Assembly (NCBI GenBank): GCA_963693305.1
Contig: OY855905.1
Coordinates: 37,463,637-37,527,636, forward strand
Origin: Meandrina meandrites
Taxonomy: Eukaryota > Cnidaria > Anthozoa > Scleractinia > Meandrinidae
Reading direction: 5' to 3'
Length of the DNA: 64,000 nucleotides
In this document: positions 1 through 9,795 of the stretch, in pieces
How the letters are laid out: each line of letters starts with the position of its first letter
How positions within the stretch are numbered: the stretch's first letter is position 1
The notes under the pieces: generated by a model
The model's input: the letters and a program-made list of their open reading frames with translations, nothing else
The model's database searches: none
Told to the model about the DNA's origin: nothing
Position numbers and translations under genes: made by a program

Positions 1-316
1 AGACGGAGGCTGCGCAAGTGATGTCCAAAACTCGCTAAAATGACAGCTTTAGGAGGGAAGAGTATCCATGAGATAAAGGGAAAATGGCACTTCTCCAGCA
101 AGTATGTATCTCAAGATTATATACTGACTATTTTGGGTTTAAATTCACTTGGTCTGGATCGTTTTCTAGTTCAGGGGCCATCGGTAGTGGAAATTATAAT
201 AATTTGCTCGGACCTGGGTACTCGACAGGTTCTGTTTACCAATACGGAAAGACACGGTACTGCAGAAATCTTCATGCAAAAAAAATAAATAAATGAAAAA
301 TGACATGTAAAAGTTA
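1..316. other. Left-edge stretch, no gene recognised
   Basis: Short overlapping frames occur here but show no domain, splice structure or conserved motif. An A-rich run just below the first tRNA gene gives a T-run on the minus strand that could serve as its Pol III terminator. Confidence 0.4.
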
Positions 317-388
317 AGGTCCCACCGAGATTTGAACTCGGATCGCTGGGTTCAAAGTCCAGAGTGCTAACCATTACACCATGGGACC
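317..388 (-). tRNA. tRNA-Gln (UUG), copy 1, with a weak anticodon stem
   Basis: The reverse complement folds as a 72-nt cloverleaf: acceptor GGTCCCA/TGGGACC, D arm with GTGTAATGGTTAGCAC (A box), anticodon loop CTTTGAA (anticodon TTG) and T arm CCGAGTTCAAATCTCGG (B box), with discriminator T. No intron is seen. Unlike the other copies, base 39 is C instead of T, so the closing anticodon-stem pair is an A-C mismatch (31-39). A T-run lies just downstream. It reads glutamine CAA codons if functional; the mismatch may weaken it. Confidence 0.93.
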
Positions 389-1617
389 ATGCGTGCCTTA
401 AAGGAAACCAAACCAGGTTAAGTAGAAATGAAACCACCAGTTATGAGAAGTTTGAACGTTTAAATATTTATTTACCCGATTTAGTTGAGGATTGTTATAC
501 AAAACCAAAGTAGGGTCTCTTCACCTTTCTCCTCCCCCGTCCCAGCCCTTTAAAGGTAAAAATTTCGTACAAAATAAAACTTTTGTAACAGATCGATCGA
601 GAGGTCCAGCTTTAGTGTTGCCTGGTTTCTTCTCATTTGCATCGCGTTCTTGGCCAAGACCCTTACAGTATCTTTCTCTCCACCAAGAATATAAATGTGT
701 ACACCTGGCAAATTGCTAAAAAGTAAACTGGCCAAGCATTTCATCTAAAGGGAGTATAACTCAATAAGACCAATAAATCCCTCTGGGGTGACTCGATGAT
801 ATCGAATAGGCTCAGGCTAGTGGTTTATGGGAAACAACTGCTTAAACCAACAGTGTAGCCATGTTGCACTGAGAGGCTGCAATAATCACAGCTGTGGCCA
901 GAAAATTGGGCTGTCTACCTTATAGGCGGCCATGCGATGCAGTAAGTTGGAAGGTTTCAGGTCGGTCACTAAATGTCGGCGTACACCAGGCGACTTCTGT
1001 TGATGCGCAAACGTTCGGCTAATCAAGCCCGTCCAATCGTATGTGCGACTTTTTGTGACAGTGTTGTTTGTTGTAGCCGCATATGTATCCAGACATCAAA
1101 GGCGGCTGAATTCGCGCGCTTTGATATTTTGCGACCAAAATCGAATGTTGCCGTTTCTGTCGCTCTAAACGTGTTAGTCGCAAAACAGCAACTGGGTATA
1201 AGCTAAGATTTTGTGAAAGCTTTATGTTGGATATTCAGAACTTCTGACGCGGTAAATTGTTGTCAACTCAGTGGGAGATAAAGCTTTGATGTCATCTGCG
1301 AAAAAACTCCGGAACAGCTTGCCCAGGGAAAATAATTCAGTTTTGTTTTAAGGACACATCTGTTTAGAAGTCAGTGAAGTGTAGTTGAAGCAGGAGAAAC
1401 GGCAAATGAAGTACATCTCCTGTTTCCTCAAAAACGAGGAAACATTTCTTAAGAGTTTCCAAATCATTTAATTTTCAACTTAAATTTCCGGATTTTTTTC
1501 TTTCCATCTTTCTTTTTTATAGAAAAATGGGAAACACCCGGATGAGCTGTCCCATTTCCCCAAGAGGGTGAAATTCTAAGAGTTGAGTGAGCTATAAAAC
1601 AAAAAAAAACACATTGC
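389..1617. other. Spacer between tRNA-Gln copies 1 and 2
   Basis: About 1.2 kb with no convincing gene. A 77-codon open frame at 973-1206 has no recognisable domain and no clear exon structure. I see no repeat that matches the other tRNA spacers. Confidence 0.4.
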
Positions 1618-1689
1618 AGGTCCCACCGAGACTTGAACTCGGATCGCTGGATTCAAAGTCCAGAGTGCTGACCATTACACCATGGGACC
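1618..1689 (-). tRNA. tRNA-Gln (UUG), copy 2
   Basis: A 72-nt cloverleaf on the minus strand with the same acceptor and anticodon stems as its neighbours and anticodon TTG. It differs from copy 4 by a D-arm change (GGTCAGC instead of GGTTAGC) and a T-loop change (TTCAAGTC instead of TTCAAATC). Both A and B boxes stay consensus-like. A run of nine T on the minus strand about 10 nt downstream is a good Pol III terminator. Confidence 0.95.
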
Positions 1690-2849
1690 GTTACCCGAAA
1701 GAATATTTTTTTAAACAATCTCATTCGGCAATATAAACGTTTACGTATAGTATAGTAAAAGCCGCGTTTTTACAGCAAAGGGTCAGGGATATGAGGTGCG
1801 TAAGATTTTCAGCGACAAGCCGTGGAAGACATGCGGCAAGCAACTACAGCACTGTGAGAAAAATTAAAGTTCTGACCAAATCAGCTTGAAATTGAAATCC
1901 CTGTGAAGCAAAAAATGTTTTGCAGGCCTTAAAATCTAAGCCGTAGCAGGAAGCCTCTATTTTTCGTATTTCAATTGCTGTAAAAATTTGGAATGTACAA
2001 GCACATTTTTTCATGGTCTACACTTAACGCGCTCGCGGTTAATTACGGGATAAAATGTTCAAGTGAAACCACGAACCGATAAGCGAGTGGTTTCACTGCA
2101 AAGTTTTGGACATTTGATGGCGCATTTCTATGTTCTGTTGGAGTGCAGACCCCGGCTGCAGACCATGGAAAAATTTGTTCGATTTGTTTAATAGCAACAC
2201 AGTCAATAACAGCACGAAAAGTTTACCAGTGAATTTATAGACATGGAAATCAGTGCAGAATCGCCCGCGTGGACCGCGTGTGTAACAGCTCGTACGATCG
2301 CTTTTTTTCTATTTAAAGCCAATGATGTGGAAATTTCGTCCTAAACGTTCCAGCTGACTTTTCAAAGCTTGCAGGATTATGATTTTTTGGAAAAGTCTGA
2401 AAATTTCGCAAGTTTTCCGTAATTTTGCTGTGTTGCGTTACAGTCATGGTCCACTTGATCTCTTTCGACCAATGAGCCCGCGACAATTTTCTCAGTTATT
2501 TTATAAAAAAGCCCTGGCTTACGGACTGAATATTTTAGCGATCCGAATCCAAAACGTAAATTTATTTCCCAGTTAAAATTCTGTCAGTACTTATCATCCT
2601 AGGGCCAGGAACATAGCGTAAAAAGTAGAAATATACGGTCGCAACGAACGGTACGTGCCCGTGACCTAAAACCGCACTGGAATAATCAGCTGAATAATTA
2701 ATTATAAAAGCCTTTTAGAAAACTACACGAAATGAAAAACTCGAAAAAATGTTTCAATAAATTGATTTTAGCTTTAATGCAGTAAGACTGCAATACGGCG
2801 AGAAAAAAAAAAGAATGCGTAAGGAAAAAAAGAAAAACGAAAAAAAATC
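1690..2849. other. Spacer between tRNA-Gln copies 2 and 3
   Basis: No gene recognised. A short hairpin near 2063-2098 pairs GTGAAACCAC with GTGGTTTCAC. The only longer frame, at 2379-2576, has no known domain. Confidence 0.4.
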
Positions 2850-2921
2850 AGGTCCCACCGAGATTTGAACTCGGATCGCTGGATTCAGAGTCCAGAGTGC
2901 TAACCATTACACCATGGGACC
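2850..2921 (-). tRNA. tRNA-Gln (CUG), copy 3
   Basis: A 72-nt minus-strand cloverleaf identical in design to the other copies, but with anticodon loop CTCTGAA, so the anticodon is CTG and it reads CAG codons. The stems are intact, the discriminator is T, and a T7 terminator lies directly downstream on the minus strand. One base separates this isoacceptor from its TTG neighbours. Confidence 0.95.
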
Positions 2922-3713
2922 TTACTTGACGGTGCAGGTGAAAATTTGCATTATAAAGATTACGTAATTAAATGGACGTTTCCTTTCGCTTTTATAATCG
3001 ATGAAACTGGGTTCAGTTAATTTGGCTACGTTATTAATGAAGCGAATCTGCCTTGCAGCATTTCCATGACAAGAATATACTTATACATGCAACCATTAGA
3101 TTTTACCGTTTGATTATATAAACGCTCGTGAAATACTTTCCTGAATGGCATAATTTACCGAAGTATATTCTCCCGCGGCAAGAGCATTCCTATTCGAGAA
3201 GCACGGCTAATAGGATTTCAAATTCTACAGTCTAATTAATTATCTTGGCTAAACCTGTCTGGCAAAATACTCGCAACTCGACGACCTCAAGAATAAGTTA
3301 CCTCGTCTTCCAATTTCGCTCGTAACAGTAAACACTTCAAGCTACGACTACACTCTCAACCGAGATTAAATCACTGAAACACGTATTAACAAGGGGTGAT
3401 CGTAATTCTATGAGAAATATTCCAAACGCGTTGAAGGATTTTGACCTTTTTTGCGCTAAATACAATCATTAAGACTGATACACTACAATCCGCCATGTTG
3501 TTCCGCCATGTTCCGCCATGTTTTCACTATTGGCTAAAACCGCTGACCAACCGTGGCAAATACATGGGCGCAAAAGAATGCTAGTCGGACTAGTAAATTA
3601 ATTTTATTTTCTTTTTACACGAGAAGCGCCTCTATCCTGCCCTATTTGATTTTCTTTTACACTGCGTGAATTCCACTTTTACTTGTGTCAATTTATATTC
3701 GATCGCGCTTTAA
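2922..3713. other. Non-coding stretch with a short CCGCCATG repeat
   Basis: No gene is recognised. Around 3490-3525 a unit resembling TTCCGCCATG occurs three times in near tandem. Confidence 0.4.
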
Positions 3714-4106
3714 GGCGGGGGTACACCTGAAGCCCGTATTTCCTCCGCTAAACTTGGTTTAATGCGAATATCTCGTCCGCGTTTCAAGTAATCCAGAAAC
3801 TCTTTGCTCATTTCACAAAGCTATGTTTAGCGGGGTTTTGTAAATTTTTGGGTGATTTTGGGGAATGTTTGGAAAGGGATAGTTTTTCTCAAAGGATTAG
3901 TAAAATTTGGAGAAATAAGAAATATTATTTAAAATTAGAATTTGAAGTTAAAAATTAGTAGATGGACACCCAAACAGTCCCCTGACAACCTGGGGTGCTC
4001 TTGCGTGGGGGTCAACTGGCTGTTGGTGTTTTAAAAATAATTTTCTTTCCTCTATTCCTTCCTTAAACCTCTTAAAATTTCACTCAAAATCGGGTGTACC
4101 CCCACC
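3714..4106. mobile_element. MITE, piggyBac-like by its TTAA flanks
   Basis: The ends GGCGGGGGTACACC and GGTGTACCCCCACC are inverted repeats of each other. Both sides are flanked by TTAA (3710-3713 and 4107-4110), the target duplication typical of piggyBac elements. The 393-bp interior has no transposase frame, so this is a non-autonomous copy. The superfamily call rests only on the TTAA duplication. Confidence 0.72.
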
Positions 4107-4765
4107 TTAAGTGTATATGACCTTTCAGATTGGATGATTCCGTGAGGTGTTCAGATATGTCTGGTTCTGTATTGTTCTAATGTGTCCGTCCAATTTCCAG
4201 TCTATAGTATTATAGAAGTTCGGATAACTGACTGTTGTTAATGAAGAGCTTAATCCCTGGCCTTGGGCTTCAGTTGTCTGGACGAGGTTGAAGTCTGGAT
4301 TATTGGTGACATCAACATTCAGTAACGATTCGGACATTAGGGCTCGGCCTCCTCGCTGAATGAAACCCGTAGAGTGAATAAAAAATTTTCCTGATATGAT
4401 AGTAACCTCCAAAATTAAATTCTCCTTTCTTTTCTTTTTGCACAATATTTTTTGCTCTGACTGATCTGTCACGACACCAGTGTAACATCCTGCCCAGAAA
4501 AAGTGCGCTGTAGCAAAGGTCAGCAAGTACTGACCTTGGTGAATAAAGAAAGTAAGAGTTGGTCATAATGACCACAGACTGTGGTGGGCGCAACATGGCC
4601 CAGTTTTCTGAACTCCATTTTGAACCTCTTTCGCGAGCATCTCACGGAAAGGTAAGAAAAAATGACGGCTATAGATGTGACTAAACTAATCACTGTTGGC
4701 ACGATGTATCATCTGACTTTGATAAACCGCTTTGGCGTGTTTTCAAACTGTGGCCTCTTATTTTA
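4107..4765. other. Non-coding stretch between two MITEs
   Basis: Open frames on the minus strand (4125-4702) overlap each other but show no domain or splice logic. No gene called. Confidence 0.35.
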
Positions 4766-4976
4766 GGGCGCGTTCGTTTGGGATCAATCCGGAATAAGAA
4801 TAATTGGAATAATGTAAGTTAGCGTTTGGCTGGTCTTCCTATTCCGGAATACTTGGATTTCCATTCCGGCTATTCTGCTCCTGGGCATTCCGGCTATTCT
4901 GCTCCCAGGAGCAGAATAGCCGGAATATATTCCAGAATATATTCTTATTCCAGAATATTCCCAAACGAACGCGCCC
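4766..4976. mobile_element. MITE, PIF/Harbinger-like (3-bp TTA duplication)
   Basis: The terminal inverted repeats GGGCGCGTTCGTTTGGGA and TCCCAAACGAACGCGCCC are perfect. Flanks are TTA on both sides (4763-4765 and 4977-4979), the TWA duplication of PIF/Harbinger elements. The 211-bp interior holds repeats of ATTCCGGCTATTCTGCTCC facing each other, so the element could fold over much of its length. No coding capacity. Confidence 0.8.
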
Positions 4977-4979
4977 TTA

Positions 4980-6112
4980 ATTTGACAGTTCCTCCAATTT
5001 GGCAATTACTGAGTTTTTCATTTTAAAAATGTCTGTCTGACACTCATATAATAACAACAAGCAACTAGGAATATCATGATTCCAAAATTTTAGTAATATG
5101 TAGCTTTCAATTATTTTCGAACAAAATCGCCACGATCTAAAAATGAAAAGCAAGCTGTATAGGTGTCTTGTACCCGTTCAAAGAACAAAGCCTTATCAAC
5201 TCTAAAGACTAAGGGCGTGAATGGCTATGGTATTACATTATTCAATATTCGCTTAGCTTTAAAACACAAATTAAACTGAGTTTTTCGAATTATTATATTT
5301 CCTTCAACTCATATAATTTTTATTTAATAAAAGCTTTGCATTCCGGCTATAAAACGTCTGGTACCAACACATAATTCCTCGCTGATGTTTTCTCACGTTT
5401 GATGAAAAAAGATCCCAGACGGTAACAGGCGGTTAGTTATTGAGCTAAATTCTCCAAAACCCATGTTATGCAAGTTCTTCATGCCTCATTTAATTTCTTA
5501 TTCGAAAGGGTTTGTTCCGAAGGCAGGTACAAAACACCTATAGTGACAATCTACCAAAACTGGGAAAAAATAATTTTCTTAAGGCGAAATTGTTATGCTT
5601 CGCTGACAGGCAAGTCAAACGCGAGCCATGTGTCCTTGAATAATATTTTTGCCTCGATTAACCGGCTCCGTCGAGTAATCTCCCACTACCTGACCTCTCT
5701 ACCTTTCTTGAATGATCAACCCTATCTCTCGCGCTACCCCCCCCCCCCCCCCCCCCCATTTTCTTTCACGTCTCTTCTGGCCCAAACGGATATAGTCAAA
5801 GAAGTTAAAATTAATTGAGAACACTTAAGAAAGCCCGTGTTTAGTGTACTTGATATGATATTTCATGAGTAAATGGGATAATAAAAAAGCGTCCACGGTA
5901 CGGCTTCCAGCGAGCGATATTTGAAATAATCGCTGCCTTTTGGTGAAAAAAAAAAAAAATAATTGCTCCGACTGTTATTGGAGGAAACGCGTAGCTGACA
6001 ACATGAAATAAATGAAGACGTTTGTGCCCTTTGGGAGGTTCCTTGCTGACTGGTGAAGATGTGTCCCTTCTACATGTTTACAAAAAGAAAACGGAAAAAG
6101 TTCCTTGCGAGC
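4980..6112. other. Non-coding stretch with a C21 run
   Basis: A pure run of 21 C lies at 5737-5757. The open frame spanning it (5468-5818) has no domain and ends in the homopolymer-derived prolines. No gene called. Confidence 0.45.
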
Positions 6113-6184
6113 AGGTCCCACCGAGATTTGAACTCGGATCGCTGGATTCAAAGTCCAGAGTGCTAACCATTACACCATGGGACC
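6113..6184 (-). tRNA. tRNA-Gln (UUG), copy 4
   Basis: A 72-nt cloverleaf with all stems paired, anticodon TTG, A box GTGTAATGGTTAGC and B box GTTCAAATC. This is the consensus form of the local set. A T5 run on the minus strand lies about 20 nt downstream. It stands 3.2 kb from the other three copies, which are spaced about 1.2 kb apart, all in the same orientation. Confidence 0.96.
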
Positions 6185-7171
6185 ACACGTATAAATACTT
6201 GACAACTAAACTGTAAGCCCTTTGTTTTCTTCTCATTCTTGGGATTTCAAACAGTATCGATTCCAAACATGCCGGTAGAAGAATAAATTTAATAAATATG
6301 AGAGAACTTTCCCTGTCTTCGTCGAGATAAAGTTTACAAGTAAATTGGAGAAATCTGGAAGACCAAGAAAAGCTCTGGAGTCGAGTGTTCCCACATCTGC
6401 TTCAAATTTTACTTTGGTTCCCGGAGGGTTTCTTTAATTCCGTAAAAACATGGACTAGAAGTCTTTTACTTTGTTTGGAAAATAGCGTACATAACACTAG
6501 CTTTATGTTTCTTGTGAGTTATAGAAACACAGAAGGCGCGGCGTACGAGCAGCACGCGGAAGGAAGTGAAAGGCGGGAGGGGGCAATCTCATACAGCTAT
6601 ATCGAGAATGATTATCAGAAAAAAGGGCACGCGACAATCCCGAAAGGTATTGTGGGTAGATTTAAGTTCACTGTTACTTGACTTCAGCATTACAGGGAAA
6701 TCTGAAAAATTGGCACAAGACGTCATGGACGTATCTGTTTCCGAGTGCTGAAAGAAAGCAACAAAAGTAGGTTCGACAGCTACATTGTCAGGATGTATTG
6801 ATCATATCCCAGATTACCTTTCGGGAATGTCGCGTGCACTTTCTCGAAATAGCTGTATACTGGAGGGATGAGGTTTCTCGTCGTCTCGCTGAGGGGTGTA
6901 GGGTCTCACTAAGAGGTCCAGGACACAACGCCAGTGTAACTTGTGGGGATAGCAATATTAAAGTGTTACTGGAAAATTGTTAGCTAAACCTGACAAAATA
7001 CTGAGGTCACGGTAAGTAAAGAGTGAAACGTATAATGGTATTATAGTTTCGGCTACATCTCTTCTGAAGCGAGCTTTCTACAATCGATAAGATGCCAGAT
7101 GAATGCCTTCAAACTCTTCTCTAATCTCCTATGTCAAAGAAACGATTATTGGTGGTTTTCATACGTCTTAC
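6185..7171. other. Non-coding stretch, no gene recognised
   Basis: Plus-strand frames at 6385-6983 show no domain, and the longest lacks believable splice partners. I see no repeat structure here. Confidence 0.35.
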
Positions 7172-7306
7172 GTGTATGCTGTGGTTCAATTTTATCCTTG
7201 TTTCAAATTTTATTTTTCTTCATTTTAAACTCCTTATCATCACACCCAAAAACGAAGGAAAGTAAAATCTGAACCAAGGACAAAATTGAACCACAACATA
7301 TACACC
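7172..7306. mobile_element. MITE with ATGTTGTGGTT-type ends
   Basis: The inverted repeat GTGTATGCTGTGGTTCAAT faces ATTGAACCACAACATATAC, and the arms continue to pair for about 45 bp. The ends resemble those of the elements at 29388 and 51496. No coding capacity. Confidence 0.6.
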
Positions 7307-7317
7307 TAAGCCTGAAT

Positions 7318-7622
7318 ATATACACCTAATTGTAATAACGTTGTCATAGAAAACAGCAAAATTGGAAAAGGCAAATAGGAATTAATTAGGCATTACAACG
7401 ATATGTTTGAAATTGACCAGAATGAACAGTCTCAAAACGCCTCAAAATACACGTGAATCAATTTATCTTACAGCACAATTAATATGTGTACAAGCTTGTA
7501 CAGATAAAAATTCGTGGATCTCCTGTCAATGCTGCCAGGTATGATGTTTAAGCTGATTAATTCCTAGTTGGCTTTTTCATTTTTCCTTTAATATGGCAAT
7601 GTTATTTTAATTAGGTGTATAT
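7318..7622. mobile_element. MITE with ATATACACCTAATT ends
   Basis: The terminal inverted repeats ATATACACCTAATT and AATTAGGTGTATAT continue imperfectly through ATAACGTTGTCATA for about 70 bp. Part of its interior recurs near 25605-25790, where AATAACGTTGTCATA and GTATTTTGAGGC are both found, so it belongs to a family with another rearranged or truncated copy in this window. Confidence 0.65.
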
Positions 7623-8334
7623 AAAAAGAATAGATTTGCAGATTTAACAGTTTAGATTTTAGAATTTTTGATGACGTCAGATGGATACCACCAATTGAAA
7701 ATTCCTGGCCCAGGGTAAGCACTTGCTGTGATTCTCAAAACAAAAATGTTTCTTGTCTGCATTCGGAACGCGACCCAAAGTGGTCTACGCTACCGGACCT
7801 TAACTTATATTGGTTTCCTAGCATCAAGGAACTTCGAATATTGCCAGTGTCCTGAATGGAAATTTCTTTTCCGTCGCAGGCTATTTCCAACAAAGGAGAT
7901 AAAGTAATTGTGCTGCCTTCATACTGCAGGCCGGTAAGTATTGAAATAAAGGGAATTTCACTTTCTAAGGTGGCTGGCTACGGTTTCCAGCAATTGCCAG
8001 CGCTTAACGTTGACGGCTCAGTACTACCACTGTTTAGCAGTAGATGCTACAATACACCTTAATCCAAAAAGGCGGAAAATACATGGGTCTTTTGCCAATA
8101 TGTTGATTGGCCCTCGTTGCCTCGTTTTAAGCCAAAGATTGTTTTGAATTCTGCAGCAGATGCGATCGAGACAACGAGGGCCAGTTAGCATGAAGACAAA
8201 AGAATAGTGTATCCTTCCTTCTGTAATGGCATCAAACGGACGCCCAATCGTTGGTGGACAAGTTGTGATCATTTGCACTGACGTAACAGAATGCCACAGT
8301 AATAATAGAACTCGCTAAAAAATAACTCCCTTAA
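7623..8334. other. Non-coding stretch, no gene recognised
   Basis: Two short frames (7856-8062 plus, 8024-8278 minus) have no domain. Nothing else stands out. Confidence 0.35.
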
Positions 8335-8661
8335 AGGCCCGGCAATACGAGCAACATTTTTGTTCAACTTGTCTCGCAACATTGTTGCACTGCAGGTTGA
8401 ACGAGTTGTTGCCCGTATTACTACCGCGTGCTCAACTTGTCTCGCAACAAATTTCGTTGTCGCAAGTTGAAAAAAAGTTGTTGCAAAACGTAGAGCTCGA
8501 TTCTACTTTGTGCATCATTTTGGTTCAACTTGGAACACTGAAATTTGTTGCGAGACAAGTTGAGCACGCAGTAGTAATACGGGCAACAACTCGTTCAACT
8601 TGCAATGCAACAATTGTTTGCGAGACAAGTTGCAAAAAGTGTTGCCCGTATTACCGGGCCT
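8335..8661. mobile_element. MITE, PIF/Harbinger-like, with internal repeats
   Basis: The ends AGGCCCGGCAATACGAGCAA and TTGCCCGTATTACCGGGCCT form inverted repeats flanked by TAA (8332-8334 and 8662-8664). Inside, the motif CAACTTGTCTCGCAACA occurs repeatedly in both orientations, so much of its 327 bp can fold on itself. An open frame crossing it is an artefact of the repeat. Confidence 0.78.
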
Positions 8662-8848
8662 TAATTTTAGCTTTTTAAAAGTGTTAATAGCTCAAAAACA
8701 AGCCTGGTGGCCGCTAGTTTTATTATTAAATAATGATAGATCATTATGTTTAGATAATAGCAGTACTGACCCGTCCAAAGTACAAGAGCTGGAAATACTA
8801 TGAAACACAAAACAAGACTACAAAACTGATAACATAATACAGCCCATG

Positions 8849-8854
8849 TTTATT
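8849..8854 (-). terminator. Poly(A) signal for distal last exon 5b
   Basis: AATAAA on the minus strand, about 700 bp downstream of the exon 5b stop. It aligns with the AATAAA at 11165-11170 below exon 5a, in sequence that is duplicated between the two sites. Confidence 0.6.
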
Positions 8855-9559
8855 CCCTAGTTGTTTGGTGTCCAAACGTAACATTTCTTTCAAAGTTGAA
8901 AACATATCTTTCAGTCGTTCTCTCTTTTGTACTTACATTAAGCCAGCGGGAATATCAAAGATTGAATAGTATCATAATATCAAACCAGAGAGATAATTAA
9001 TACTTAACAGTAGAAAATCATCACTTACTTTACACGTGATTTGTACATCAATTTCAAATCAAGACAACGATTGGATTTGCTGTTTACATTGCCATCATCG
9101 GATGGATGCGGAGCAAAATTGTCCAGTTCAGTTCCATACGTAAATATCTTAATCCTGTACCCACTGCTGAGAGGCTCGTTCTGTTTCGCTCGCAAATTTT
9201 ACAACAATTATTGACGTCACTTAGGTAGCCCACCATAAAACAAGCGATGTGAAATGACACAGGGAAACACGCCATAATTGCAAAACGTATTTAATTGACA
9301 GTTTCAACTGTCTTGGAATTTCGATATTGAAGTCATGTTACATCCCTTGTTTTAAAACTTCTTACAAATCCCTTCAAAAAAAAATAGAGAAAAAAACACC
9401 CAAAATGCAGCAATACAACACGGCTTATTTTACAAGTTGGTTGGTTTACTGCAAACTGTTCGGTTCAAAAGGAACGACATTCCATTTCAAGCCAAGAACC
9501 TATCTAGCATTTAGCTTTTTGGTATTAGTGACGTCTAACAATCGCATTTCAATGTTATT

Positions 9560-9795
9560 TTACAGCACGTTGACGCTGCGTGAACCTCTCACGGACGACC
9601 TCTTCAGGACGGCTTCCTCCACCGACTCTTCTTGAGGAAACCTGAACTTGTTGGCGTTGTTAGGACCTTTGCCCTTGTTTCCAAATTCGGAGTCCTTAGC
9701 CACGTCCCTGAAAGGAGGCTTGGTAGTGGCGGGCTTGGTGGTGGCGGGGGGTGGGGTCGCGGTGGGTGCAGCAGTAGTGGCGCCACCGGCGCCAC
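9560..9795 (-). CDS. Last exon 5b (distal) of the single-LamG gene
   Basis: The acceptor is strong (TTTTTTTTGTTACAG then GGTGGC) and keeps phase 1. It encodes a Gly/Ala/Thr/Pro-rich linker, then EFGNKGKGPNN, then the acidic EESVEEAVL, then KRSSVRGSRSVNVL and stop TAA. The basic KR and RGSR stretch could be a proteolytic processing site, which is inference. It is homologous to exon 5a from the GNKGKGP/GKKGAGP segment through the 3' UTR. Confidence 0.85.

Noticed and set aside
171..437. Minus-strand open frame across tRNA-Gln copy 1 (a similar one at 6078-6266)
   Set aside because: The shared peptide stretch in both comes from translating the tRNA gene itself.
973..1206. 77-codon open frame as a small gene
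   Set aside because: No recognisable domain, no conserved neighbour and no splice or regulatory context; length is within chance expectation.
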